DNA from: Gnetum montanum
Lineage: Eukaryota > Streptophyta > Gnetopsida > Gnetales > Gnetaceae
Direction of reading: 5' to 3'
DNA: 64,000 bases
Assembly (NCBI GenBank): GCA_015680685.1
Contig: MNCI01022092.1
Coordinates: 511,631-575,630, forward strand
This document shows positions 11,970 to 23,159 of this stretch, one piece after another (position 1 is the first letter of the stretch; every line of letters begins with the position of its first letter). Under the pieces are notes generated by a model. That model had not been told where the DNA came from. It searched no databases and worked only from the letters and a program-made list of their open reading frames with translations. The position numbers were made by a program, and so were the translations under genes.

Positions 11970-14703
11970 AGTGGCGGTGGCTCCTCCATTGGTGCCTTCC
12001 CTTTGTCTTATGCTCTAGGTTTTGAGGCTTGATGGCATTGAAGTATGGCCTGGAGCTTCTCCTCTTTGGTCCAAGGGTCTTGTGCCATCCATGCTAATGT
12101 TCCAATGTTTGATAGAGTTGGCACCTCCCATGGACAGGGTAGTTGCGGGAACATTTGGTTGGCCCTAACATACTAAGCCGCGAACACTTGACGTTCTTGC
12201 TCATAGGCTCTGGCTTTTTTCTTGTATTCATGAAGGTTCATTAGCTGTCAAGCCAAGTTGATTACGACATCCTTCTATCCCTGGTAGATGGATTTTACCA
12301 CCTCAAGTTCAGAATTTTCAACATCTAGTTTCTCCACCAGCTTCTTGCACTCTGCAAATTCTACTTTGTATTTGATGTGGGTGGTTGCTACCTGCTGCTC
12401 AAGCTCTAACCTTGGGCACCCTACTATTAACATGGCAAGGTTGGCATATTTGAGATTTTCCAACTCCATGTACTCTATTAAGTCCTGAATCTACAGGTCC
12501 CAGTTCTTAACTTTCGCTTGGTGGGAGAAGGCATCTATGTCCAATATGGCCCTCCAGTTAGTGTGTTGAGCATTGATGGTGTTGATTTGGGCCTTGGCCA
12601 TATGGATCTCCTTCTCTAGGATTTTTTTTGTACATCCCCACCTAATCCCAGAAGTGCTCCTTCAACTTTTCATGTCGTTTAGCCTCATTTTGCCATGCGC
12701 TTATCTCAATTGCCAACTTTGGACGAATGGCGCATACCTCCTCCATTGAGAGGGTTCGATTTTCTCTAGCTAAATGGCTTATGTCTCGATTGACTTGGAC
12801 GAATTGTTCTCATAGATTAAAGTGTTCATCAAGAATGTTCGTTTGCTTTTCTACAGTGTTCAACTAAAGATTGTCAGTCGCAAGCTATTTATTTTCTTCT
12901 TGTAAGGCCTTGAGTACCTTAAGATACGTATGAGTTTGTGCCTGTGCTGGGGAGGCATCCCAAATAGCCTTCTTCTTTTCATCGACCACCTTCCTATTCT
13001 CTACGATTAATTTTGTTAGCTGCTCAGATCTAAAGTTTTCTAGTTGGTCTGTGGGAACAAATTGTAGAGGGTCCCGCTGTGTTGCTGGCAAGGCCACGAG
13101 CTGCTCTTGTAATTTCTGCACTTCAGCTTCAGCATGATCTTCCCTTACCTCTATTAAGACCAGCTTCCCCTTTGTGGAAATGAGGTCTGATTAAATTGTT
13201 GTTACATCATGAGGGATGTCAAATAGGGATGTCATTACTTGCCCTATTTGAAGAAATCTATCAAGCACATCCTCATGTTTAGGAGGAGTCATTAAGGTTC
13301 TGGCCAAAGTTTGATCATCCCATGCTCCTGCGAGATCTACCGAAGGCACAACAGGTACGTTCAAGGATTCTTTGATGTGGTCTGCGAGCACATTTGCAGC
13401 TCCCACGACATTCTGGTGTTGCATGACCACCACAGTGGCCCCTTCACTAGTCTCTAACTACACATGGAAAGATGTTGTTTCCTGAGAACTGTTGTGGCCA
13501 TCTACTTTTCCCTCCTCCTGTGTGAATGGATACTTTTCCCCTTGTGCAATCTAATAAAACTATAGGCTGAATGGCATCATCGATGACGTAGAAGAGGTTT
13601 TCATCATCACGACTTTCCCAACTGACTGTCTCATCGATGGCCCTAAGATGGCTCATCGACGGTCTATAGTCTTGTGGTAGTGGTAGTGATCCTAGCCTGT
13701 GCTAGGCCCTACTTCCTGTTGTTGGCTAAGACCCATGGCTAGAGGTTGACTGGGTCCAGCCATATGTTCTTCTTCTTGTTCTAGTCCCAGCTCTTCGCCA
13801 GTACTTTTCCTTGGAGCTGGGGCCTTTAGTAATTTAGCATATGAAGCAGTCTAAGCTTTTTAGAGGATGTCATTGGTGTATCCCCAAATACCAACATGCC
13901 AGTAAAGCTTTATGATAAGACAGGGAAAAGGTAGCGTCATCTTCCCTATCTTTCATGCTTCAAACCACCTCAGGATCTCTGTCAAATATAGATGGGTAGG
14001 TTAGCATTAACGTTTCCCATCAACAATGCACATCCTCTAGCCGCATACATGGATATCTTTTTGAGGCCCTTTGTGGGGAAGAGGTGATATGTTCCGATTT
14101 TGAAGTAAACTCTCTCTTCCATCATCAATTCACCAAATGCTTTATCTCTGCCATAAGCCTTCTCCAACCAATCCTTTCACACATTGGGGTTTGAACGGGT
14201 GGATAACCGAGCAACCTGGGGCCTTGTATTTGGAAGGTTTAACATTTCTGAAATGGCTTCCGCAGAGAAGTCAACTGTTACACCACAAATATTCACAATG
14301 GTGCCTTACTTCCTATTTTGCCAAAATTGGTACCTCTCTCCTAGGTACCAGGCACAGCTTTCAGAGAGGATAGGCCAAAAGGGAGACCCTTTGAGGTGAT
14401 CCCTAACGGCCTCAGGAGTGAACTCTTTGAATGATTCAAAGTTCAATTCCACAATCACCGTAGTGAATGTGGACTTCTGAGGGATGGCCTGAACACAATC
14501 TTGGGGCAACGTGAGTTGTTGTCCTGGTTTAGGCATTGTAGAAGCTCCTCATTTTGCTTGCCTAGACCATCCAGTAGGAGGTTTGTCTTGATGAATTTTG
14601 AATGACTACTCCTCCTATTCTGCATGTTGTCTGATAGGTCTTTGTCTTCCACCTCTCTGAGCTCATTTCTTCCCACCTTGAGCAGGACATTCTTGTTGTC
14701 CAT
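11970..14703 (-). pseudogene. Extra ORF (aORF) of element A, transposon-domain plus coiled coil
   Basis: The minus strand starts at ATG 14703 (MDNKNVLLK). The first half holds a globular domain with phrases such as CAWYLGERYQFWQNRK, TVDFSAEAISEMLNLP and GLKKISMYAARGCALLMGNV. It corresponds to the domain at 19700-20300. By pattern it resembles the 'putative plant transposon protein' domain found in extra ORFs of Athila/Tat elements; I could not test this. The second half (about 13120-12270) is a Glu/Lys/Gln-rich coiled coil. It lies between a non-coding spacer and the 3' polypurine tract, in the sense orientation. It is less decayed than the copies in C and H but still has stops, so it is annotated as a pseudogene. 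The molecular function is unknown. Confidence 0.6.
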
Positions 14704-16510
14704 GTTTCAGGGCCATCTGTAATCACATGGGCCAAGAGTTAGTAAGGTCATTTTTGAAGTTAAGTTATACCTTACTGCTTGCCTTAATTAATGATCTTAT
14801 GTTATCAGGTGTGATAGTGCCCAAAAGTTTGTAATAATGAGTCCTGTGACTTAGGTGTTTTCCATTTTAGTCTCCCAGTATGCCTAAGGGTTAAATGATT
14901 TTTAGGCACAATTATTCTAAGTGTTAAAGTTAATTACCCTAACTGATGTCCTTTGGGCGATGATAAATTTCAAAAAATTTAGGCACTTTTCGGCAAGTGT
15001 CCCTCCTCCACGACTGAACTAAACACTTTGGGTTCAACCAGGTTCAAATGGAATTAAAATCAGAGTTCTAGCGAGCGAGATACAATGAGAAAATTAAGGG
15101 TCACACAATCGCAAATTGCAGAGAAAAATTTCAAAAAATCCCCCCGTGTGAATGGCAAAATGATGCTAAGTGTTGCGGGGGGTGACCTATTGATAGGCAG
15201 GAGGGACTTTTCATAAGATTTTCTTGAAATTAAGGTTGAAAATTGAGGACATTGACTATGATCAAAATGTTCTTGGGCAATTTTATGAATTCAAAAGGCA
15301 TCATTAATGATGATGGTGTGGATTTTATCAATAAAACCTTGGGTGGTAAGAAAACGATTAGGTAATGGTACATTGGAATGTTAAAATTTAGAGGGAGAAT
15401 AGTAGGGAAAAAATCAATTGAGAAATTATGCTCAGGGTAAGAAATGATTTGTGTGGGTGATGTCATAAGTGAGAATTACAAAAGATTACATAAGTGGGTC
15501 CTTACTAAAGTAGGTTCTAACCTATATTGCCCTTGTGTAACCACACTTAAAGTGTTCGTGGGCACTAGAAGGGTTAAATGTAATCCACACTAACTCCACA
15601 AAACACACACATGTAAATATCACTAGAATGAGATGAAAATTCTATGCTACATGGGACACGAGCTACAATTACATGAACAGTGAGATGAGATGAACTATAG
15701 AAAGGGATCGTAGAGATTGGGACATGAGCTAACTGACCTAGGGCACAGTGAATCCTACATGTAAAGCATGATTAATATGTCATTAACCCATCGTTCCAAG
15801 ATGAGGACCAAGTCCATTCTTCTAAGTAGTGACATCGCATTGTTTCATCCCATGATGAGCGACTATGAGAGTACCATAACAACAAGGTGTATGATCACTT
15901 GGAATTTTGTTCAAGGGAGGAGTGATTTTTGTTTTGTGGCACTCTCTTTCATTTTTTTTATTTTTTTGAAACTAAATCTAGAGAAGTTGCCAACCTTCAG
16001 GCATGGGTGCATGTCTTTCTAGTGGGACCCCCTAGCACAAGATTAATTTTTGAGTGCCCTTTTGATTACTCTTACTCCCATTTTTCATTAGATCTACAAG
16101 GATCTTAGTACGACCATGTTGCATGNATCATTCCCTCTTGGTCCATCCTTCTTCATTCTGGGTACAATGAACACAAAATTAATTTTAAGTTTTAAGAATT
16201 TCAAGAATATCATTGTACCCATGAACAGAACCTCTTATTTGTAGAATGGATGAGTGGGTGTAATGGGCTCACTGTCCAAATAATTGATCACTCATAAATT
16301 AATAACATAGAACACACTTGGACCAACGATCCACATGAATGTTTTATTTGTAGATTAGATTGCTTACAAAAACATAAAGATTACTTACAAAATACATAAA
16401 AAGGCATAAACACAAACAGATAAAAAGATAAAACAAAATGTTGAAAAATGAAAAACTGGAAAAAAAAGTTATAAAATTAAAGAAAATGAAAAAGTTATTA
16501 ATCCCGCTTG
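14704..16510. other. Spacer of element A between gag and aORF
   Basis: No coding signal is seen. The segment 15700-16080 resembles the spacer downstream of integrase in element D (about 52480-52750; shared 'catgggt..catgtctttctag' context). The A-rich stretch 16380-16500 resembles the A-rich stretch 53140-53350 beside the D integrase end. All of pol therefore seems to have been lost between these two. An 11-bp perfect inverted repeat (GGGTACAATGA, 16160-16170, and its complement, 16210-16220) is present. Base 16126 is N. Confidence 0.5.
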
Positions 16511-18496
16511 TTATTGGAATGGGGGATATCCCCCATAGCTAAATGGTTGAGTATGGAAAGGATTAATAAATAGACAATGAGGATCCTTGCATGTTGGAAA
16601 TATTGGAACTAGTCCATACTTACCCCATTGGGGTTCACACACTTGATTATAATAAGCATAGTGGGGCACTTTATGCGATGTAGTTCCTGGATAATGAGTT
16701 GACCCACTATGATGTTTGTGACCATTAGATGGTATGCAAGGATTAGGATGTCGCTCTCCATGTCTGTGTTCATTGGGCCGTATGGTTGTTGGAGCGTGAG
16801 TTGGTGACCCTGATGAAGTTACATGAGGCGTTGGGTTTGAAGGTAAGGGTGCATTACAGTGTGGGAATTGTGTTGGGTTGGAAGATGCAGTGGCCTCGGA
16901 ATTGTGTTGTCCCTTCTTACGACTGTGTTTAAAGAAGGGACACTTTGGATGTCGAGGAGGCTTTTCACTACTGTTGGAAGAAGTAGCACAAGTAACATCT
17001 GTGGGTTGTTGCAGTGGTGTAGACACCTTAGGAATAGTTGGTGGCGATATGGAAGGAGGGAAAGGATGTGAATGTTGAAATTTAGGAGGAGTATAAGGTG
17101 CACAAGGTGGTGGTTGTGTTGAAGGCATGGGTTGATAGTATTGTGGAGAATAGTACTGTGGTGAGATAGAGTATGTTGGCCTAGCTGGAGAAAAAGGACA
17201 TTGAACAAGATAAGCATTTGGATTCGGATGATATGAAGGGTGTCTCCAGTTTAGTGGTGGATTCCCCCACAACTAGGATTCTTACCACTATGATCAAACA
17301 TAGTATCTCTGTACGAACTTTGGATGTAATGTATTTTCCCAATGCTCATGTAAATGTAACAATATTGGGCATTGGCCCTTGGGGTGATCATACAAGCATA
17401 CATTACATTCATACCTATGATTGGCAGTTGAGCTCTTCTTTTCCTTATCCCTTCTTTTTGATTGTCTAATGTTTTGTCCTACTTCTTGGGTTGTTAAAAC
17501 TCTATCTCCAATAATGTTGATAAATTCTCCACACTTTTGATACGTCCATTCCAACATCTTATTGATCTTTTCCTCAGCTTCTTCTAATGATTTTTGTGTT
17601 GGCAAAGATAATTATTTCTCCTTATGATTGGTTGATTTCTCCTTTTTATGATCATGGACCTTTGTTAAGTTGAGATTTTGGTCTCATTGATGTTTTTCAA
17701 CACTCTCCCATCTAGCCAATTCTCCTTCTTATTTTTCTACCCACTTCATAAGCTCTTGGATTTGATGGATTCATAGTTCATATAGTTGACCTTGGGCATA
17801 CATTCCTAAGGTCTCTCCTGTTTCATTACGTAGCCCATCAATGATATGGTGCATTAGCCTTTCCTCGGAAAACCCATGGCCTGGAAAGTTGTTTAATAGT
17901 GCATAATATCTTTCTAAGGCCATGTCTAAGGGTTCATGTTGTTCTTGTTTCCACTCTTATATTTGTTTCCTCAAGGCTGACACTCTTGCGTAGGTTTGAT
18001 ATTTTTTGTTAAAGACTTCTACCATTGTTTACCAGTGTTGTATTGAATTTGGTTTTAACGATCTATACCATACTTTTGCTTGGTTAACGAGTGTCATGGG
18101 AAAGAGCTTAAGTTTTTTCCATCCATTATCAATGTTGTTCCATGTGTGGGCATCATAGAAGGCTTGTAAATGTTGATGTGGATCTAAGTCATAGCCTCCT
18201 GAAAAATTGGGAAAGTTGTTTAAATCGAGCCTGGGTAGACAGCTCTCTTTACGATGCCTACATGAAATTCAAACAACCTCTTGTATTTGCGTTAAGCTTG
18301 TAGTGGCCAGTGGGGGTTCATCATCATTAGGTAAGTTATGCTTTTGTGTGTTACGATGACGTTTCTTTCATTCATGTTTATAAGAAACTCCCACTTCAAG
18401 TTGTATACTCCAATCTTCATCGTCATATAGTTCATTGGTTCTCCAATGAACTTCCTCACTAGGTGTGGAATTATTATAATCTTGTAGGAGAGGCAT
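16511..18496 (-). pseudogene. gag: gag of element A
   Basis: The minus strand starts from ATG 18496. The central part is a clear retrotransposon gag domain (about 18230-17700), with FPNFSGGYDLDPHQHLQAF, AKVWYRSLKP and FNKKYQTYARVSALRKQ. A coiled segment follows (17605-17294), then a CCHC-like knuckle, CNVCLYDHPKGQC (C-x2-C-x3-H-x4-C, one residue short of the usual spacing). The tail of about 250 residues is rich in Pro, Ser, Thr and His and stays open for 253 codons (17272-16511). In-frame TAA/TGA codons interrupt the gag domain; many are one C-to-T change from Gln or Arg codons. Gag builds the cytoplasmic particle; this copy is probably dead. Confidence in the gag call is high. Confidence 0.85.
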
Positions 18497-18608
18497 TGTT
18501 GTGTGTGAATTTATGTGACTTTTTATAATTACTTCTTTCTAAGAGATATATCATTAAGTCCTATACAACAACCTTGTATGATATAACTAATCTAGATAGC
18601 TAGCACTG

Positions 18609-18626
18609 TCCCCGGCAATGGTGTGT
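18609..18626 (-). promoter_or_regulatory. tRNA-Asp-type primer binding site of element A
   Basis: The plus strand reads TCCCCGGCAATGGTGTGT, the complement of a site close to TGGCGCCGTTGCCGGGGA, the tRNA-Asp-type site of Athila/Tat elements. The ten bases TCCCCGGCAA match exactly and the rest shows transitions. It directly adjoins the LTR at 18628. Confidence 0.75.
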
Positions 18627-18627
18627 A

Positions 18628-19470
18628 TGATGAGTGACGAGGTACCCCTACACTCAACCATACGAATACAAACGTTTTGACGTGCGATCTGGTCAAACTC
18701 CGTAGACAGACTAATTGTGGAACCTAGAAAGTTATCTTTAGGTTGCAGTTCGTTGTCTTCCCACCTAGACTAGTATTATATTTGTTACATATGGTTTAGT
18801 TTAGAGTGAGGTGTATGATAAGTTTCCTAATCTAATGCTACTCCTGAAGGCAATGGAAAGTAATATTAACTAAGCTAGGAGGAAAGGGTATGAGAGAATC
18901 TAAACTAGCCTAAGTGCGATGAGCATCCATTCCTTGATTATCCGTACACATCTTGGACTTTGTGCACGACTACCAGTGGGATTACCAAGCACAGATCCTA
19001 GGTATGCCACTAGGTTACCAAGTAGTCACACTTAAATGCTCGTAATCAAGTTGTACTCATTCTACATTATTAGGAGATAAGGGTGAGAGAGACTAATTAG
19101 GAAAGTAGTAAATAAAAATTAAATAAATAAATAAACAAAGTGAATGATGCAATGATGAAGTAATCTCAATCTTTATTGCCAATCATGTGCGTGTCCAAGT
19201 ACGTCACACTCGAATAAAGGATGTCGTACAATTACATTCACCACACTACGGGCAGACACTGGAAAATAATCTATCTCTGGAGGGATCAAATTGCTATAGT
19301 TTAGATATAATCCAACATATGGATGATAGACAAGGGAGAGATGCTTCTTATTTATAGACATTGCGGTGGACTGTGATATCGCATACGCGATATCGTAGGG
19401 GATGCGATATCATGGTAGACGAAATATTGCGTACGCGATATCGCAGCTTATGCGATATCAAGTCCCATCA
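18628..19470 (-). repeat. 5' LTR of element A
   Basis: 843 bp, plus-strand form TGATGAGTGACG...CCCATCA. A TATA box (TATAAATA on the minus strand) sits at 19349-19356. The U3 start (19370-19470) carries six GATATC-type palindromes, against nine in the partner LTR. The primer binding site lies at its left edge. Confidence 0.85.
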
Positions 19471-19475
19471 TTCAA

Positions 19476-20530
19476 CCAACTTATAGTATGAGTTATCTCA
19501 TTTAGATGATTGAGGGCTACTTGGTAGACAAATGGATCATCACTCAGACTAGCTTATTGTTGCTACAAGAGTTTCTGACAAAGCTTTTGCATGTGCTCCA
19601 TAGTAGCATAAGCCTTCGATAGTATTTTATGAGTGGGTGGTGGTGGTGGCTGCTCCTCTTTCTTGGTTATAGAAAAGACCTTATTCTTTATCATTTCCAT
19701 CTAAGAAATGGTAGGATCATGTTTAGGTGTGTCATTGGAATAGTGGGCTATTCCTCCCCTTTTGCATAATTTTCTAATGAGGCATGGGAAGTGGAGTGCC
19801 TTCCTCCCACACTTGTTTTCCTTGAACCACTTCTTTATCTTGAGATAGAATAGTTGTGGAAGGTTAATAGGCAATTTCTCACTCAAAGCAATGCATGCAT
19901 GGGTAGAGAAAGCTATCATCTTGCTGAGCCTTGCCGTTAGATTAAGGTAATAGGTCACTATGAAATAAGCACATTTTGCCTTTGTGAGTGTGCGACACTC
20001 CTTATAGCCCACTCCATAGCACTGCTGGACCCACTTCTTTTTGACCTCTAGGTCCACTTGTGTTAAGATATTTGCCAAATTGGTCTCAGTTTCAAGCAAA
20101 CCAAGGGCCTAAGAGATGACCTCCATTGAGCAGGACATACTTTTGTCTTTAATTTTTAAAGTGATGTCTAGCTGCCTATACTTCTAGAGGAGATATGTCT
20201 CTCCCATGTACCACTTCTTGCTAGAAGTCATGATGGACCATATAGAATATTTCTAAAGTTACATTTTAACATCTTCTAGGGAAAATTCTAAGAATGTACC
20301 AAAGTTTAATTCTTGGAGAACTGAACATTGGATATCCCTAAACTAGATTTTCCTAAGGCAGGCATTCGTCAATGTGACCTCAAGGCTTGGCATTGGTCTT
20401 GGTGTGTCACCCTAGTGGAATTACTCTATTTTAGCTTGGGGAAGCTGATGGATAGATTCCACTTTTGGCTCCCCTTGAAGAGGTCCCATTGCATGGGTTT
20501 TAGCCACCTACTCCTCTTGACCATTGGATT
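19476..20530 (-). pseudogene. N-terminal part of the aORF of element C
   Basis: The minus strand includes a 132-codon open stretch (20099-19701) with phrases TARLSKMIAFSTHACIALSE, LPINLPQLFYLKIKKWF and GRKALHFPCLIRKLCKRGGI. It matches the aORF domain in element A (GERYQFW, AEAISEMLNLP) and the copy near 39700-40450. The closing 'FPCLIxxLCxxGG' style recalls the putative plant transposon protein domain of Athila/Tat extra ORFs. It is cut at 19475 by insertion of element A and resumes at 10899. Upstream it is fused at about 20530 to a truncated integrase, so the post-integrase spacer has been deleted here. Confidence 0.6.
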
Positions 20531-21260
20531 TTTAAAGGTAGTACCTATAAAATGAATAACATTATTAGAAATAAGTGCACATGGCATCCCAAACCTATTT
20601 ACAACATGTTGTTGTATAAACTGAATAGCCATAGAAGATGTGCAATCAATGATACCTACAACTTCTATCTATTTCATACAATAGTTAACAGTGACTATGA
20701 TATACGCCTTTTCATTCAATATGGGAGTGATGGGACCCATGAAGTCAATGCCCCAAATATCAAAGGGCTCTAGTGGTTGGATCCATTGCTGAGGTCCTTT
20801 CATTTAGGTGATCATTCCACCATTGTGTTGCTAATGTTTACAAGAGCAGATGAAGTGGTGAGCATCATTGAAAAGTGTTGGCCAATAATACCCTACCATG
20901 AGGATCTTAATGACTATGTGTCTCCTAGCATACTAGCCCCCACAAGAACCCTCATGAGCATCTTAGAGCACACATAGTTGATCAGCATCAGGTATGCACC
21001 ATCAAACCAGGTCATTAATGCACACCTTGTAAAGATGTACATTGATTTCCATGAAGTATTTTGCTTTGTCAATAAACTATTTTTTCCTCTTGTTGTCCCA
21101 CTTCCACAACATCTTTTGAGTGAGAAGATAGATGAGAATGTCATTGTACCAGTTGGTTGCAGTAGGCATTTGTTTAGTTAAATCACTAGAAAAGAGGAGT
21201 TCATTAGGAAACTAGTCTAAAAGTCTCTCCTCCTCTTTGTTATTTCGTCTCAACTAAGAC
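20530..21260 (-). pseudogene. Truncated integrase of element C
   Basis: The minus strand shows remains of the N-terminal zinc-binding region with GYYWPTLFNDAHHFIC (near 20860). The start of the catalytic core follows: PFDIWGIDFMGP (first Asp, near 20730), YIIVTVNYCMK, and FGMPCALISNN where FG-x-P-x-x-x-SDNG is usual, so the second catalytic Asp has become Asn. The core stops near 20535, and the Glu-containing segment and C-terminal domain seen in element D are absent. The frame then runs into the aORF. The copy is certainly inactive. Confidence 0.75.
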
Positions 21261-21261
21261 A

Positions 21262-21589
21262 AGTGGTCAGTGTGACATCCCATCCCCAGATGTCATGGAA
21301 AACATCAAATATATGATATATTAGACATTATATGATATTCAACATTATGTATAAAGGAAATAATAGGGAAAATGTAGAAAGAGAAATAAAAGAATGTTTT
21401 ATTGATATGGAATAGCATATTTCATCATGCTCTGAGAGTGTTCCTTGAGGTTTTTTTTACTTTGGCATCTATCCCTTAAAGGCAATCTAACACTACCACC
21501 ATGGTTAGGCCTATAACTTGGCTAGAAGGGATGATCAATCCATTTCCTATCCTACTTCACCATGTTTAGGCCTTTAACTTAAACAGTAT
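21262..21589. other. Unexplained segment replacing RT palm and RNase H in element C
   Basis: Alignment by eye to element D shows matches at 21240-21260 (to 54856) and from 21590 (to about 55557). About 680 bp of D, covering the FMDDF motif and RNase H, are missing and about 330 bp of unrelated sequence is present. It begins TGTGACATCC, a common start of plant LTRs, but no matching end or target duplication is visible. Confidence 0.4.
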
Positions 21590-22320
21590 CTTTCTATATG
21601 TGAAAGTTCCCCAAGGACTTGTGAATGTTGTTTTGGCCTAATCTTCTAGTGAATTTGGTTATATCCACTATAACCATCGAAAAAAAAAGTAGTAGTAATG
21701 CCCAAAGATGGTATCCAACACCTAGTCCACAAATGGCAATGAAAAGTGATCCTTATATGTTGCCATGTTCAATAGCTTGAAATTGATGTAGATCCTTCAT
21801 TTTTCATCTTTCTTTAGCACTATCACAAATGGGCAAACCTACTCGCTATTTGCAATGGGATAGATGAACCCCATCTTGAGGAGTTGTTTAATATCCTCTT
21901 TTATGATTTCCTTCAATTTGGAGTTCAACCATTACTGGAAGGATCCATGTAGGTTCAATGCTAGCATATTCTAGGATGAATTTAAGTGAGTTTGGGATAT
22001 GACCAAGCAAAGGCTATTGGCCATTTGTTGATCACCTCCAACAACTTCTTTTTCTAAGTATAAGCAAGGTTGGCATTGATAATAACTAGCTTACCATTTT
22101 CCAGGAAAGCATATTCCATTCTAGCTGGGAGAGGTTTCACCTCAAGGGGCTTCTATTGAAAACTTTTAGGGATCTCCAACTCTCTTCAATTTATGTCATT
22201 AGGTTCATTAGAGAGTTGGTGATGAATTTGCCCCATCTTATCCATGCCTTTGATTTAGGCACTTGTAAGGCTCTCAGTCTATTGCATGTAGAAAGTTGAG
22301 CTATTTTCAAGTATAGTTAT
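21590..22320 (-). pseudogene. Partial reverse transcriptase of element C
   Basis: Minus-strand remains of the RT fingers and palm, including DGYSGYNQI near 21665, a typical Ty3/gypsy phrase. The following MPFGL and xMDDF segments are lost at the junction near 21590. It matches the RT of element D at 55560-56250 closely. Stops and frameshifts are frequent. Confidence 0.65.
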
Positions 22321-22349
22321 CAGCCACTGGGTACCCTTCTATTTTATGG

Positions 22350-22900
22350 TTGCTACATATAGACACCTTTGGATTTTTGTCATATTGGCATGCTACCTGC
22401 ATGTTGTGATTGATGTAATTTTCACGGTCCATAATTTCTACATGCAGTTACACCTTGTGTCACTATATGCAATGCATAAAAAGTGCTTTTCCTCAATCTT
22501 CCAAAAACCATTTTCCTTGGAATTTTTTCAAGGAGAGGTTTTTGATTCCTAGCCATGCATCTATTATGCTTAGCCAAGTCCTTCCCATGATGATTGGGAA
22601 GTCCCCCTTGCAATTGTCTACACGAATCACCAAGAAGTTAGTAGAATAGGATCATTCACAAATGGTAGTCACAATGTCCTCCATGAATCCCAATTAAAAG
22701 GCGATGGATTGATTTGCCAACTCAAGATGAATGTTGCTCTTCTTGAGAGGAGGCAAGTGCTAGACTTTGTACATTTCATGGAAGATTAAATTTACATAAG
22801 AACCTAAGTTCAAAAAAAACCTTTGCAAGGCTTATTCTCAACTACTTATAAGTAAATTAGGGGACTCCTAGGATTATATCATTTCCTAAGAAGGTGGCTA
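22350..22900 (-). pseudogene. Aspartic protease of element C
   Basis: The minus strand shows the active-site region as NLGSYVNLI (near 22800), where the catalytic Asp of the usual D-x-G is Asn. Further on is PIIMGRTWL (near 22585), the second conserved protease segment. It matches the PR of element D at 56300-56830. Confidence 0.65.
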
Positions 22901-23154
22901 GCATTTATCCAATTAGTGACTACATGAGTTAACATTATAGTATGTACTTTGGGAGGCATTTGGTTTGAAGGGTTCTTGAATGATGTAGTAGATGATAAAG
23001 GAGAAGTAGGGTCATCAATTGTAGGTGTTAGTGAGGGCTTAGAGGGACTATTGGTTTGGAATAAAGGTCTTTTTTGAGAGTTATTTTCCAAACCACTTGG
23101 CTAGGGATCCAACTATAAGTTAACAACCCTTATGATTCTTCTTTGCAATGGTTG
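22901..23154 (-). pseudogene. C-terminal gag remnant of element C
   Basis: A Pro/Ser/Thr-rich open stretch (23091-22879) matches the region just upstream of the protease in element D (56900-57080). Together with 26132-28468 it makes up gag of element C, split by the solo LTR. Confidence 0.5.
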
Positions 23155-23159
23155 GGTAG
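23155..23159. repeat. Target site duplication (left) of solo LTR
   Basis: GGTAG is identical to 26127-26131. Confidence 0.75.

Larger units (their letters stand above)
10905..19470 (-). mobile_element. Element A: pol-less gypsy LTR retrotransposon nested in element C
   Basis: Two similar LTRs (10905-11793 and 18628-19470), both TGATGAG...TCA on the plus strand, bound an 8.6-kb element read on the minus strand. Order is 5' LTR, tRNA-Asp-like primer site, gag (18496-16511), a spacer, extra ORF (14703-11970), polypurine tract and 3' LTR. No protease, RT or integrase motif is present. The flanks TCCAA (10900-10904) and TTCAA (19471-19475) differ at one C/T position and fit a 5-bp target duplication. 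On both sides lies the aORF of element C, which the insertion interrupts. The spacer near 15700-16080 matches the post-integrase spacer of element D, so A looks like a deletion derivative of a full element. Confidence 0.8.

Noticed and set aside
16160-16220. 11-bp inverted repeat that could mark a small DNA transposon
   Set aside because: No target duplication or internal features, and the arms are only 39 bp apart; probably chance or a minor hairpin.
16819-17217. 132-codon minus-strand frame in a second frame
   Set aside because: It overlaps the Pro/His-rich gag tail of element A in another frame and shows only composition effects.
22401-23091. Possible independent small genes around 22400-23100
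   Set aside because: The frames are explained as protease and gag-tail remains of element C through their match to element D.
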